54,278 nucleotides of DNA, from positions 1-54,278 of the forward strand of contig CATLHE010000012.1 in the NCBI GenBank assembly GCA_949948895.1, in the 5' to 3' direction. The DNA is from an uncultured Christensenella sp. (GTDB lineage: Bacteria; Bacillota; Clostridia; Christensenellales; Pumilibacteraceae). The position numbers were made by a program, and so were the translations under genes. Shown piece after piece: positions 40,507 to 49,126 of this stretch. Positions within the stretch are counted from its first letter, which is position 1. Each line of letters opens with the position of its first letter. Under the pieces are notes generated by a model. That model saw only the letters and a list, made by a program, of their open reading frames with translations. It did no database searches and was not told the origin of the DNA.

Positions 40507-41712
40507 TTATACTTCTCCGTTTTTTAGTTTGAGGTACATTTGCTTGAGCTTCTTTTTGCTCCACAGCACGGGAACGGGGTACAGCGGATTCGCTTCCTTG
40601 TCGGCGTGCGCGGCGAGCTCGTCTATATCGCGCTCGTCGATGCAATCGAAAGTCTTGCCTATGCCGAATCGCGCGTTCATCTCTTCTATCTTGGATATGA
40701 CGCGTTCGGCGGCTTCCGCTTTGGGCGTGGACTTGTCCGCAAGCCCGCAGTACACGGCGATCTTTTTGAGTTTGCCTTGCGCCGCTTTGCCGTACTCGCG
40801 GAGCACTATAGGCAGGATCACGGCGTTGGCAAGCCCGTGCGGAACGTTGTATTTTCCGCCGAGCCCGTGCGCCAAGGCGTGAACGTAACCTACGTACGCT
40901 TTGGAAAAAGCGCGCCCCGCTTTGTGTGCCGCTATTAGCATGTTGCGCCTCGCTTCGCGCGTGCCGTCCTCGACCGACGCCGTCAGGTTGTCGAATACGA
41001 GCTTGACAGCTTCGAGCGCGTCGCGCCGCGTGGACTTGTTTCCGCTCTTGCCTATAAACGCTTCTATGGCGTGCGTGAGCGCGTCCATGCCCGTGGTGGA
41101 TACGACGGACGCCGGCAAAGTCATGGTCACGCTCTCGTCGAGCACCGCGTAGCGCGGAATGAGCGGAAAGTCGTTTATGGCGTACTTGTGCCGCGTCTTG
41201 CTGTCCACGACGACGCAGGCAAGCGTTGTCTCGCTGCCCGTGCCGGCGGTTGTCGGTATGGCGGTAAGAAGGGGTATCTTCTTTCTTACTTTGAGTATGC
41301 CTTTAAGCTTGCCGAGAGTTTTTTTGGGGCGGGCGACGAGCGCGCCTACGCCTTTGGCGCAGTCCATGGGCGAGCCGCCGCCAAACGCTATAAGACAGTC
41401 GCAGCCGTCGGAATTGTAAAGCTCGAGCGCCGCCGCGACGTTGTCCGTCGTGGGGTTTGCGACCACCCTGTCGTATACGGAATAATCCAAACCGTTTGCG
41501 GTAAGGCTGTCCGTGAGCCCGTCCGTGAGCCGAAGCTCCGCTATGGTCTTGTCGGTTACGATGAGCGGTTTGCGCTTATAGTTGTTTTTTAGTACGCCCG
41601 CCACGTCGTCGATCTTGACTATAAGCTCGGGATCGCGGTAGGGCAACAGCGGTAATGCGACTTTGAAAACGAATTGAAATACGCGGCAGTACGCCGCTTT
41701 GAAAATATTCAT
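40507..41712 (-). CDS. Iron-containing alcohol dehydrogenase
   Basis: The 401-residue group III ADH has FGGGSPMDCAKG (NAD binding), PTTAGTGSETT, DALTHAIEA, the metal-ligand HALAHGLGGKYNVPHG, and a further His region near the C-terminus. The start is ATG 41712 with GAGGTAG upstream; the frame extending to 41850 overlaps the MarR gene and is a shadow. Together with the next gene it can convert alcohol to aldehyde to acid. Actual substrates are unknown. Confidence 0.94.
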   Translation of the reverse strand: MNIFKAAYCRVFQFVFKVALPLLPYRDPELIVKIDDVAGVLKNNYKRKPLIVTDKTIAELRLTDGLTDSLTANGLDYSVYDRVVANPTTDNVAAALELYNSDGCDCLIAFGGGSPMDCAKGVGALVARPKKTLGKLKGILKVRKKIPLLTAIPTTAGTGSETTLACVVVDSKTRHKYAINDFPLIPRYAVLDESVTMTLPASVVSTTGMDALTHAIEAFIGKSGNKSTRRDALEAVKLVFDNLTASVEDGTREARRNMLIAAHKAGRAFSKAYVGYVHALAHGLGGKYNVPHGLANAVILPIVLREYGKAAQGKLKKIAVYCGLADKSTPKAEAAERVISKIEEMNARFGIGKTFDCIDERDIDELAAHADKEANPLYPVPVLWSKKKLKQMYLKLKNGEV

Positions 41713-41716
41713 CGGT

Positions 41717-42184
41717 CTACCTCGCGTTTTTATTTTTGCGCTCTTCGAGCAGTTTGTTGTAGTACTCTTCGAGGTTGCCGCAAATGCAGTCGAGCGTCGC
41801 GTAAAACTCGCGGCGGCGCTCGGGTGTGAGCGAGTCGTCCATACCGGCATTTACGGCGCGCGCCGCTTTCTCGTCGATAAAGCGGGCGACGCGCTTGCCC
41901 TCTTCGGTCAGGCGTATCGTCGCTTTGCGCTTACCGCCGTCGGCTACGACGTATTGCTTTTCGATAAGGAGTGCGAGCGCGCGCGATATAGCCGCTTTGT
42001 CTTCCAAAGTCAGCTTTGCAAGCTCCACCGAAGTCAGCCCGTCCTTGCTGTTGGACAAGCAGTAAATACACATCACGTGTATGGCTTGAAGATCAAAGTT
42101 CTTCATCTCGTAAAGCTTGATCTTGTGTACAAGCTTGTTGAGTCTCAGAATAGACATTGTAAAGTTTTCGAATAGTTCGTCCAT
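41717..42184 (-). CDS. MarR-family transcriptional regulator
   Basis: The 155-residue winged-helix repressor (IHVMCIYCLSNSKDGLTSVELAKLTLEDKAAISRALALLIEKQYVV, wing GGKRKATIRLTEEG). It is the first gene of the operon with Fe-ADH 4 bp downstream. Two similar palindromes flank its promoter, so it probably represses the operon until an aldehyde or other ligand is present. Confidence 0.93.
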   Translation of the reverse strand: MDELFENFTMSILRLNKLVHKIKLYEMKNFDLQAIHVMCIYCLSNSKDGLTSVELAKLTLEDKAAISRALALLIEKQYVVADGGKRKATIRLTEEGKRVARFIDEKAARAVNAGMDDSLTPERRREFYATLDCICGNLEEYYNKLLEERKNKNAR

Positions 42185-42210
42185 ACCGTCCCCGCGTAAC
42201 GATTATTTAT

Positions 42211-42284
42211 TGTTGATAAATCAACAACGAGCATATTATAGCGTCCTCGGCGGGATTTGTCAAACGATTGGTTGATGAATCATC
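42211..42284 (-). promoter_or_regulatory. marR-adh-aldh promoter flanked by two operators
   Basis: On the minus strand TTGACA (42263-42258), 17 bp, TATAAT (42240-42235). A perfect palindrome TTGTTGAT-A-ATCAACAA-like dyad (42211-42227) covers the start site and a related GTTGATGAATCATC (42271-42284) lies upstream of the -35. Both share TTGATRAATCA, typical in size for MarR dimers. Confidence 0.75.
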
Positions 42285-42304
42285 ATAGGAGATAAATTTT
42301 GTAC

Positions 42305-42330
42305 AAAAAACGCGCACGAATGCGCGTCGA
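42305..42330 (-). terminator. Terminator of the 42.3-kb membrane gene
   Basis: ACGCGCATTCGTGCGCGT hairpin followed on the minus strand by TTTTTTG. Confidence 0.85.
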
Positions 42331-42346
42331 AGTTTTGAGGATAAAT

Positions 42347-42781
42347 TTATTCGTCGTAGCTGTACGAGGGGAGTTTGAGAGTGTCGGGTAAGCGCGGATC
42401 GCCGTAGAACTCGACGGGGTCGCCGAGCCGATGGCGTTTTTTGCACTTAAACGTAAGTTCGGGAACGCTATCGTCGACGAAGAGTTTGATAACGTAACCG
42501 AGCTCGTCGGAATCGGAGTCGGTGTCAACGCGAACGTCTACGACTTTGCCAATGCCTCCTGTCGGAGTGAGGCGAGGCCGCGCAGCTTTTTTCTCTGCGT
42601 GACGAGACATGAGACTGACGATTATTATCGAGCCGACGATAATAAGAGCAAATCCGCCGAGCCCGACGCCTAAAAGAATGTAACCGAGCGGAACTATTTC
42701 CGCACTTGCAAGCCCCCCGCCGACAAAACCCATGGTAAGAGTAATAGCGAGAGCGGATATCAAAATCACTGTCTTGTGCAT
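42347..42781 (-). CDS. Two-helix membrane protein, unknown function
   Basis: The 144-residue protein has two N-terminal membrane segments (about 3-24 and 32-57), then a basic patch (RHAEKKAARPR) and a soluble beta-rich domain (GGIGKVVDVRVDTDSD...GYVIKLF) that resembles small NfeD/OB-like domains in outline only. Start is ATG 42781 or 42796. It is read alone and ends at a terminator. The 200 bp upstream hold nothing clear except the divergent tRNA-Ser promoter. Confidence 0.68.
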   Translation of the reverse strand: MHKTVILISALAITLTMGFVGGGLASAEIVPLGYILLGVGLGGFALIIVGSIIIVSLMSRHAEKKAARPRLTPTGGIGKVVDVRVDTDSDSDELGYVIKLFVDDSVPELTFKCKKRHRLGDPVEFYGDPRLPDTLKLPSYSYDE

Positions 42782-42957
42782 GCCGTCGCGCGCCATAAAA
42801 AATCCTCGAATAAATAAACTTCGATCATTATAAAACGGAATGGCAAAAAACGCAAGCGAAAGCAGGGGGACTATGATGGGCTCGGGTACCTACGATCCAA
42901 TCGGTTGCGGGGCGTCGCCGCGTAGAGACGGAGTAAAGAAAAAAATCGGCAAAACAC

Positions 42958-42986
42958 TTGACAAAGAACCGAATATAACATATAAT
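42958..42986 (+). promoter_or_regulatory. tRNA-Ser promoter
   Basis: TTGACA (42958-42963), 17 bp, TATAAT (42981-42986). Confidence 0.8.
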
Positions 42987-43001
42987 TATTAAGCTTGACA
43001 T

Positions 43002-43092
43002 GGAGAAGTACCCAAGTGGCTCAAGGGGCTCCCCTGCTAAGGGAGTAGTTCGGTAACACGGAGCGCGGGTTCAAATCCCGCCTTCTCCGCCA
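43002..43092 (+). tRNA. tRNA-Ser (anticodon GCT)
   Basis: Acceptor GGAGAAG/CTTCTCC, long variable arm (GTTCGGTAACACGGAGC region) typical of class II tRNAs, anticodon loop CTGCTAA (GCT, reading AGC), T-loop TTCAAAT, G discriminator and encoded CCA. Confidence 0.96.
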
Positions 43093-43111
43093 ATCGCCGT
43101 CGAAAAAGTTC

Positions 43112-43146
43112 CCGTCAATTATTCATATCGAATATATTGACGGGGA
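43112..43146 (+). terminator. Hairpin after tRNA-Ser
   Basis: CCCGTCAAT / ATTGACGGG stem around about 16 nt of AT-rich loop. A second dyad AAAGAC...GTCTTT lies at 43239-43265. The remaining 43.1-43.37 kb is AT-rich with no gene seen. Confidence 0.5.
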
Positions 43147-43366
43147 TGCGATGATAACCGTCCTAATTGACGAAATAACGATGTCATATATGATGTAAAA
43201 TGCAGTGAGCATGATAAGCCTGAATAGTAAATTACAAGAAAGACGGTCTGAATGGACTGTCTTTGTTATTTAATCAGTTTTGATGTTTAACGATTTTCAG
43301 ATGAGTTTTCCAAACAGAAATGTTTTGCGCGGTTATTAGGAAATAAATTTTAACAGGGGGAGCAAT

Positions 43367-44707
43367 ATGAAAAAAAGTCGGGCAACGCTTTGCGTGGTAT
43401 TATTAAGTTTATTAATAATCGTAATTATTTTAGCATTGGTGGTTGTTGGCGTCGCATCGATAAGATTTGCCGTGATATTACTTGAGTTTTTATCTGTAGT
43501 GGTTAAAAATGCAGTGAGAATTACAATTGAAGTAATGACGGCTTTGGTATTGCTTACTTTACTTTTGATGTTTATCTATCATACTTTCTTAGATAAATTC
43601 ATACATGCCTCGTCAAAAGCCGATTTATGTACGGCGCCTGTTCGAATGAGGAAATTATTTTATGATCGCAAATTTACAGATAGAAAAATAAATGTTTTGC
43701 GTGACAAAGTTACCTTACTGTTAGACAAAAAAGATGAGACTTGTAATGCTTATGCATATAAAAATAATAGTATAGTTATAACAAACGGATTTAACAATTC
43801 TCCAATAAATGACTCGGAAAAGAAAGCCGTTTTATTTCATGAGTTCGCTCATCTTATAAATAAGGATAATCATAAGAAATATATTCGATCCGGTATTAAT
43901 AGATTTATTATATTGTTTTTTATGCTAAGCACTGCATTTTTTTACGTCATATCAATTTGCGCCATGCTTTATTCGGCGCCTTACGCAGAAAAATCATTTT
44001 TATATATGCTTTCATTGTTTAACGGGATGATAGAGTTTTTTATATTTACATTATGTCATTTGATAGATTTTGCAATCGAATTGCTTGATTCGTGGAAATC
44101 TCGTAAAGCCGAATATGAAGCAGATAGATTTGCGGCATATCTTGGATTGAAAGATCCTTTAATTAGCTTTTTTAATAAATTTGAAAAAGCTAAGGGGAGC
44201 CGATATGACTTTTTCGATACTCATCCGAGTATTGCCAAAAGAATAAATGCATTAGAAAATTTTACACAATGCGACTTAATAATAAAGTATGGGGGGTTTA
44301 TGAAGTTTGCCGATTATAAACTCGATGAGATACAGCCGTCGCAGTTTTATATTTCTTCGCAAAAAATAAGTCGGGTAGAAGAATGGTTTGATAAAAACGA
44401 TATGAGCAAATTCGAGCCGATACCCATTAAAATCTTGGACGGCGTACCCGTCATGACTGACGGGCATATGCGGGCGGTCGTCGCCATACGCGCGGGATTG
44501 GACAAAGTGCCCGTCGTATACGATGAGGACGAATTGGATTGGGAAATGTATCGCGAGTATGTCAAGGCATGTCGAAAAAGGAATATCGCGTCGCCTTACG
44601 ATTTATTGAACCGTGTAATCCCGCACGACGCATACGTAACGGAATGGATAGGCTGGTGCGAAGCGTTGCAAAGAAGTTCGACAGAAAAAAACCGAATCGG
44701 ATCGTAA
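43367..44707 (+). CDS. Membrane M48 metallopeptidase fused to a ParB-like domain
   Basis: The 446-residue protein has two N-terminal membrane helices (about 8-32 and 38-70), then an M48-type peptidase with HEFAH (158-162) and the third zinc ligand in EYEAD (249-253). Helices at about 180-205 and 215-235 and FFDTHPSIAKRINAL are as in HtpX/Ste24 relatives. From about 314 a ParB/sulfiredoxin-like domain follows (DEIQPSQFYIS, PIPIKILDGVPVMTDGHMRAV, WCEAL). I know no such fusion. The DNA is AT-rich until about 44390 and then matches the GC-richer neighbours. AGGGGGAG RBS. Confidence 0.8.
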   Translation: MKKSRATLCVVLLSLLIIVIILALVVVGVASIRFAVILLEFLSVVVKNAVRITIEVMTALVLLTLLLMFIYHTFLDKFIHASSKADLCTAPVRMRKLFYDRKFTDRKINVLRDKVTLLLDKKDETCNAYAYKNNSIVITNGFNNSPINDSEKKAVLFHEFAHLINKDNHKKYIRSGINRFIILFFMLSTAFFYVISICAMLYSAPYAEKSFLYMLSLFNGMIEFFIFTLCHLIDFAIELLDSWKSRKAEYEADRFAAYLGLKDPLISFFNKFEKAKGSRYDFFDTHPSIAKRINALENFTQCDLIIKYGGFMKFADYKLDEIQPSQFYISSQKISRVEEWFDKNDMSKFEPIPIKILDGVPVMTDGHMRAVVAIRAGLDKVPVVYDEDELDWEMYREYVKACRKRNIASPYDLLNRVIPHDAYVTEWIGWCEALQRSSTEKNRIGS

Positions 44708-44783
44708 CCGAAAAATGTTTTTATAAATTTCGTTGTTTGTCAAGGCTATCGGCGAGATAAAAAATGAAACATAAAACACAGAA

Positions 44784-44809
44784 AAACGCGCCTTAAATCG
44801 CGTTTTTTT
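44784..44809 (+). terminator. Terminator after the M48-ParB gene
   Basis: AAACGCG / CGCGTTT stem, loop CCTTAAAT, followed by TTTTTTATTTG. Confidence 0.85.
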
Positions 44810-44873
44810 ATTTGCTTTATCGATATTTTATGTCGATTATGCGACAAACCGTAATGATAAAAATCGACAGGTA

Positions 44874-44902
44874 TTGACAAGCGAATCGGTATATGTTACA
44901 CT
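44874..44902 (+). promoter_or_regulatory. Promoter of the esterase lipoprotein gene
   Basis: TTGACA (44874-44879), 17 bp, TACACT (44897-44902). The leader of about 40 nt contains the RBS AAGGGGGA. Confidence 0.7.
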
Positions 44903-44947
44903 CAATTTGCAGTAATGCATAATAATATTCACAAGGGGGACAGACTT

Positions 44948-47211
44948 ATGAAATAGAAACGGATAGTTCCGCTTCTTATTGGCGTAACTGCTTTTACGGG
45001 GCTTGCGGCCTGCGGAGGCAAAAACGATGGAGGAGGTAATAATCCCGCTCCTTCCATAGATGCCGACGTTATCTTTAACGTCACTATTCCCGAGGCGTTA
45101 AAGAGCGGGGAAAAAATTACGATAGGGTCTAACATAAACAGTTGGACGCCGTCCGACTTGGACTATGCTTTTACGAAAGTAGACGATCTTCATTATACGC
45201 TTTCTATCGATTTGGACACTTCGTCAGAGGTGAAGATAGAATACAAGTATACGAAACAAGTAGAGGGAATGACCGTCGCCGATCAATGGAGAGCTACCGA
45301 AAAAGACGCGCAGGGCGGAGAACTCGGTAACAGACTGTTGACGGTGCCGGCAAATAATTCCGAACCCATAATAGTCAACGACACAGTAGCGCAGTTTGCC
45401 GATCCGACTGCGCCCATAGAGCATACCGTCGTCGGCAATCTCGATATAATCGAAGACTTTGCGATGCCGCAGTTTGCCGACGGCAGAAAGAGAAACATAA
45501 GAGTGTGGACGCCCGAGGATTACGACAAGGACGACACCGCAAAAAGATATCCCGTCGTGTATATGCACGACGCTCAAAACCTGTTCGACAGCGCGACGTC
45601 TTTTGCGGGCGAGTGGAAGGTTGACGAGACGATTACCGACTTAATGAAAGACAGTACGTTGAGCGGCGGCGCCATAGTGGTCGGTATCGACAATTCCGAG
45701 TATCGCATGAGAGAGTATACTCCCAATTGGGGCGATACGAAAACGCCGAGGGCGATAAATACGGCGAGTTTATCGTCGAGACGTTAAAACCGTATATAGA
45801 CGAGCATTACAATACTCTTACCGATAAAGAGAATACGATGATTGCGGGTTCGTCCATGGGCGGGCTCATATCGTTCGCCACGGGCTTGGCTCATCCCGAC
45901 GTATTCGGAATGGTGGGCGCGTTCTCGTCTTCGTTCCAAATTCCGACCCAAGAAAACAGGCAGGCGTTTATAAACGGTCTCGATTACAGTAAAGATCTTC
46001 CGAGACTGTATTTGGATGCCGGCAAGCAAGAAACGCTGTACACCTATATTTCGCCGGTAAGCAACGAGCTTCATAAAGCCGGTTATCCCCAAGAAAAGAT
46101 TTTCACCTTGATCGATGAAAACGGCACGCATTCGGAGACGTCTTGGTGCAAGCGTTTCCCCGACGCGCTCACGTGGCTTATGTCAAATAAGGACGGCAAT
46201 TTCAAACCTGCCGAAGCAACATTGACGGCGAACCTGAAACTGTCGTCCAAAGCCGCATCGTACTTGGACAGCCTCGCCGTAGACGGCGCGGAGCTCAGGC
46301 TGTACACGGGAAGCCTTGCGGCGTCGCCCGTCTTTGAAAAGATAGACGCAACTACTTACAAGGCGACGATGGAAGTCGACGAGGACGCGCAAATTCAATA
46401 CCGTGTTTTGTTCTATAAAGCGAACACCATCGAGATATTCGGTTTGGACGCAAGCGGCGAAACGCTTTCTTCTTCGGTCGTTTGCGACGGATTGGAGACT
46501 TCGATCGATATCAACGTAGACGACTTTGACAAGGTTTCCAAACTCGATTTGGATATACGCGTGCCCGAAAAGACAGACGAATACTTTGCAACGTATGAAG
46601 ACGCGGATGCCGAGCTTATCCTTTACACGGGGTCTTTGGCGGGCTCGTACTATCCCGCCAAGATAGACGCTACGACCTATAATCTGACGGTATTTGTGGA
46701 ACCCGGTACGACCATAAGATTCCAAACGTTATACTACGGTCCGAAGGTCGAGCTGTTTGAAACTTTGGAGGACGGGTCCGACCTGACTGCCTGGAATACC
46801 GTTACCGCCGATAGCGAAGGCCTTGTGGAAAAGACGTATACCGTCAAAGGCTGGCAGGTCCCGATCAATGTAAATATCGAAGTCACCGTTCCGGAAATAA
46901 CCGTGCCCGAGGGCGAGCGTTTGGAGATACAGTTGTACGGCGGAAGTTTCGGAAGCAGTTGGAGAAACGCTTTGACTTTGACTCATAAAGAGGGCAACAC
47001 CTACTCGGCGACCGTAAAAGTCATGTCGGGAACGGTATCTTTCAACGTCGGTTATATACTGTTTAAAGCCGACGCGACGGCTCCGTACGCTCAAGTGATC
47101 GATAAAAATACGCAGAGCAAAGTGGTCAAGATCGCATTTGCCGACTTCGATCCGAATAACCTTACGACTGTCGATTTTATTCACAGTATGACCGAGTTCG
47201 AACCGAGATAG
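44948..47211 (+). pseudogene. Disrupted esterase lipoprotein (PF00756-type) with accessory modules
   Basis: It starts ATG AAA TAG: the third codon of a lipoprotein signal (KRIVPLLIGVTAFTGLAAC) is an amber stop. The frame then runs through a starch-binding-like beta domain (about 45010-45420) and the start of an esterase-D/feruloyl-esterase-like alpha/beta hydrolase. Near 45743-45752 it is broken: the protein continues in the -1 frame (AEGDKYGEFIVETLKPYIDEHY, nucleophile GSSMGG, ...ENGTHSETSW). Three related beta modules of about 95 residues each (TGSLAASP, TGSLAGSY, GGSFGSS) form the C-terminus. Two lesions make it a likely pseudogene, though the promoter, RBS and terminator are intact. A sequencing error could explain either one. 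Confidence 0.82.
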
Positions 47212-47233
47212 ATCGAATATGATCGAGTTTAAA

Positions 47234-47269
47234 GCGGAAGGAGGGTAATATATCTTCCTTCCGTTTTTA
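47234..47269 (+). terminator. Terminator after the esterase pseudogene
   Basis: GCGGAAGGA / TCCTTCCG stem with a 12-nt loop followed by TTTTTAT. Confidence 0.85.
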
Positions 47270-47382
47270 TTTAGTCAATTATCGCGTAAGCGCCGAAAAA
47301 ACCTCGCGCGTCAAGCGACTTATAATATCGTCCGCGACGCAAAAATCGATGCGAAAATATCAAAAAGCGGAACTTTTATCGT

Positions 47383-47412
47383 TTGCTATGTTTTAGTCAA
47401 AAGTGATATAAT
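47383..47412 (+). promoter_or_regulatory. Promoter of the OmpR-type regulator
   Basis: TTGCTA (47383-47388), 18 bp, TATAAT (47407-47412). Confidence 0.6.
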
Positions 47413-47445
47413 GGCTCTAAACCGAAACAAAAGGCGGGTCGCGAA

Positions 47446-48108
47446 TTGAAAAGAATATTGATTGTAGACGATGATATTTACATCGGCGATATGATGGAAG
47501 AAGTTTTAAAAAGAGAGGGCTACGCCGTATCGCGCGCTTATTCGGGCACGGAAGCGGTACTCGTTCTTTCGGGGAGTAAGCCCGACTTGATAGTTCTCGA
47601 TCTCATGCTTCCGGGGCTGAGCGGCGAAGAGGTCTTGTCTAAAATAAAAGGCATACCCGTTATCGTCGTAAGCGCCAAGCTCGGCGTTGACGATAAGGTG
47701 AGCGTGCTTCTCGGCGGCGCGGCGGATTATATCACCAAGCCGTTCGACATAAAAGAGTTTGTCGCGCGCGTCGCCGTGCAACTGCGAGGAGACGCAGCCA
47801 AGGCGCAAGAAACGCTGAGCTTTTCAGATATCGAGCTATGCGCCGACACGCGCTCGGTCACGGTCGCAAATAAAGAGCTCAGGCTGACAAGGACGGAATA
47901 CGCCATACTCAAAACACTGCTGCTTAACCGCGCGCAAGTGGTCACAAAGTCCGCGTTGCTCGACCGTATCGGCTCTGAAACGCCCGATTGCACGGAGAGC
48001 TCGCTCAAGATCCACATAAGCAATCTTCGCAAGAAGCTGAGAGACGCGGGCGGCAAAGACTATATCGAGGCAGTGTGGGGCATAGGGTTCAAGCTCAAAA
48101 CCGAATGA
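47446..48108 (+). CDS. OmpR/PhoB-family response regulator
   Basis: The 220-residue protein has a receiver domain (acidic DDD at 8-10, Asp52 in VLDLMLPG, Lys in TKPF) and a winged-helix output domain (LRLTRTEYAILKTLLLNRAQVVTK...SSLKIHISNLRKKL...VWGIGFKL). It starts at TTG 47446. Followed by an ABC transporter and a small kinase, it resembles BceRS/BcrR-type antimicrobial-peptide response clusters. Phased repeats just after its stop are its probable binding sites. Confidence 0.93.
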   Translation: MKRILIVDDDIYIGDMMEEVLKREGYAVSRAYSGTEAVLVLSGSKPDLIVLDLMLPGLSGEEVLSKIKGIPVIVVSAKLGVDDKVSVLLGGAADYITKPFDIKEFVARVAVQLRGDAAKAQETLSFSDIELCADTRSVTVANKELRLTRTEYAILKTLLLNRAQVVTKSALLDRIGSETPDCTESSLKIHISNLRKKLRDAGGKDYIEAVWGIGFKLKTE

Positions 48109-48109
48109 T

Positions 48110-48166
48110 CTTTACCGTTTCTTTATGATTTCCTTTACCGCTTTCTTTACTATCGTGGTCTAGAAT
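48110..48166 (+). promoter_or_regulatory. ABC operon promoter with four phased CTTTA repeats
   Basis: CTTTA(C/T) begins at 48110, 48121, 48133 and 48145, spaced 11, 12 and 12 bp, so all face one side of the helix. Units 1 and 3 share CTTTACCG. TAGAAT at 48161-48166 is a -10, and no good -35 exists because the last repeat occupies that region. This is typical of an activated promoter bound by OmpR-type regulators. That the 47446 regulator binds here is inference. Confidence 0.65.
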
Positions 48167-48196
48167 GAGGGAGACAAGAGTAAAGGAGGTTTCAAT

Positions 48197-49126
48197 ATGG
48201 AGTATGTGCTTCAAACAAGCGACTTGAAAAAAACGTACGGACACTACACGGCGCTCAACGGTCTGTCCATGAACGTGCCCAAAGGCAGTATTTACGGCTT
48301 TGTCGGAAAGAACGGATCGGGCAAAACAACGCTCATTCGGCTCGTGTGCGGGTTGCAACAGCCGACGGAAGGCGAACTGCAAATTTACGGCGTGGGGCAC
48401 AACGACAGGGCTATATCCAAGGTGCGGCGCAAACTCGGCGCGGTCGTCGAGACTCCGTCCATCTATCTGAGCATGACGGCGGAGGAAAACCTTAAAGAGC
48501 AGTACCGCATTTTGGGCATGCCGTCGTTTGAGGATATTGCCGAGCTTTTAAAGCTTGTCGGGCTGGAAAACACCGGCAAAAAGACAGCCAAGAATTTTTC
48601 GCTCGGTATGCGGCAACGCCTCGGCATAGCCATCGCGCTTGCGGGACAGCCCGATTTTCTGATACTTGACGAACCGGTGAACGGGCTCGATCCGCAGGGT
48701 ATCGTGGAGATACGTGAGCTTATACTAAAGCTCAATCGCGAGCGTGGAATAACCGTGCTCATATCTAGTCATATACTCGACGAATTGGCTAAGCTCGCGA
48801 CGCATTTCGGGTTTATCGACCGCGGCAGAGTGGTCAGGGAATTGAGCGCCGCGGAGTTGGAATCCGCATGTCGCAAGCGCGTCGAGATCGCGGTCACGGA
48901 TATCAAAGCGCTTTGCAAGGCGCTCGACGGTTTCGGCTTGGAGTATGCCGTTACGTCGGATGCGCGGGCGGAGATATACGGCGAGCTCGATATTACCGAG
49001 CTCACGCTCAAACTGTACGAGTCGGGCTGTCGCGTGCTGGCTTTAAACGAACGCAACGAGGATCTCGAATCCTTTTATATCAATCTTGTGGGAGGCGATC
49101 GAAATGAACAGACTATTGATCGCTAA
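48197..49126 (+). CDS. ABC transporter ATP-binding protein (BcrA/lantibiotic-immunity type)
   Basis: The 309-residue ATPase has Walker A GKNGSGKTTL (about 36-45), Q-loop, signature SLGMRQRLGIA, Walker B FLILDEP and a switch His in SSHILDEL. The extra C-terminal domain is as in BcrA-like proteins. It drives the permease that follows, whose start overlaps its end by 23 bp. AAAGGAGG RBS. Likely export or removal of a peptide antibiotic, by family and context. Confidence 0.93.
   Translation: MEYVLQTSDLKKTYGHYTALNGLSMNVPKGSIYGFVGKNGSGKTTLIRLVCGLQQPTEGELQIYGVGHNDRAISKVRRKLGAVVETPSIYLSMTAEENLKEQYRILGMPSFEDIAELLKLVGLENTGKKTAKNFSLGMRQRLGIAIALAGQPDFLILDEPVNGLDPQGIVEIRELILKLNRERGITVLISSHILDELAKLATHFGFIDRGRVVRELSAAELESACRKRVEIAVTDIKALCKALDGFGLEYAVTSDARAEIYGELDITELTLKLYESGCRVLALNERNEDLESFYINLVGGDRNEQTIDR

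Noticed and set aside
44948-44956. Reassigned or suppressed TAG codon
   Set aside because: TAG terminates other genes in the window (for example at 9853-9855 and the first feoA), and a separate frameshift also disrupts the gene, so decay is simpler.
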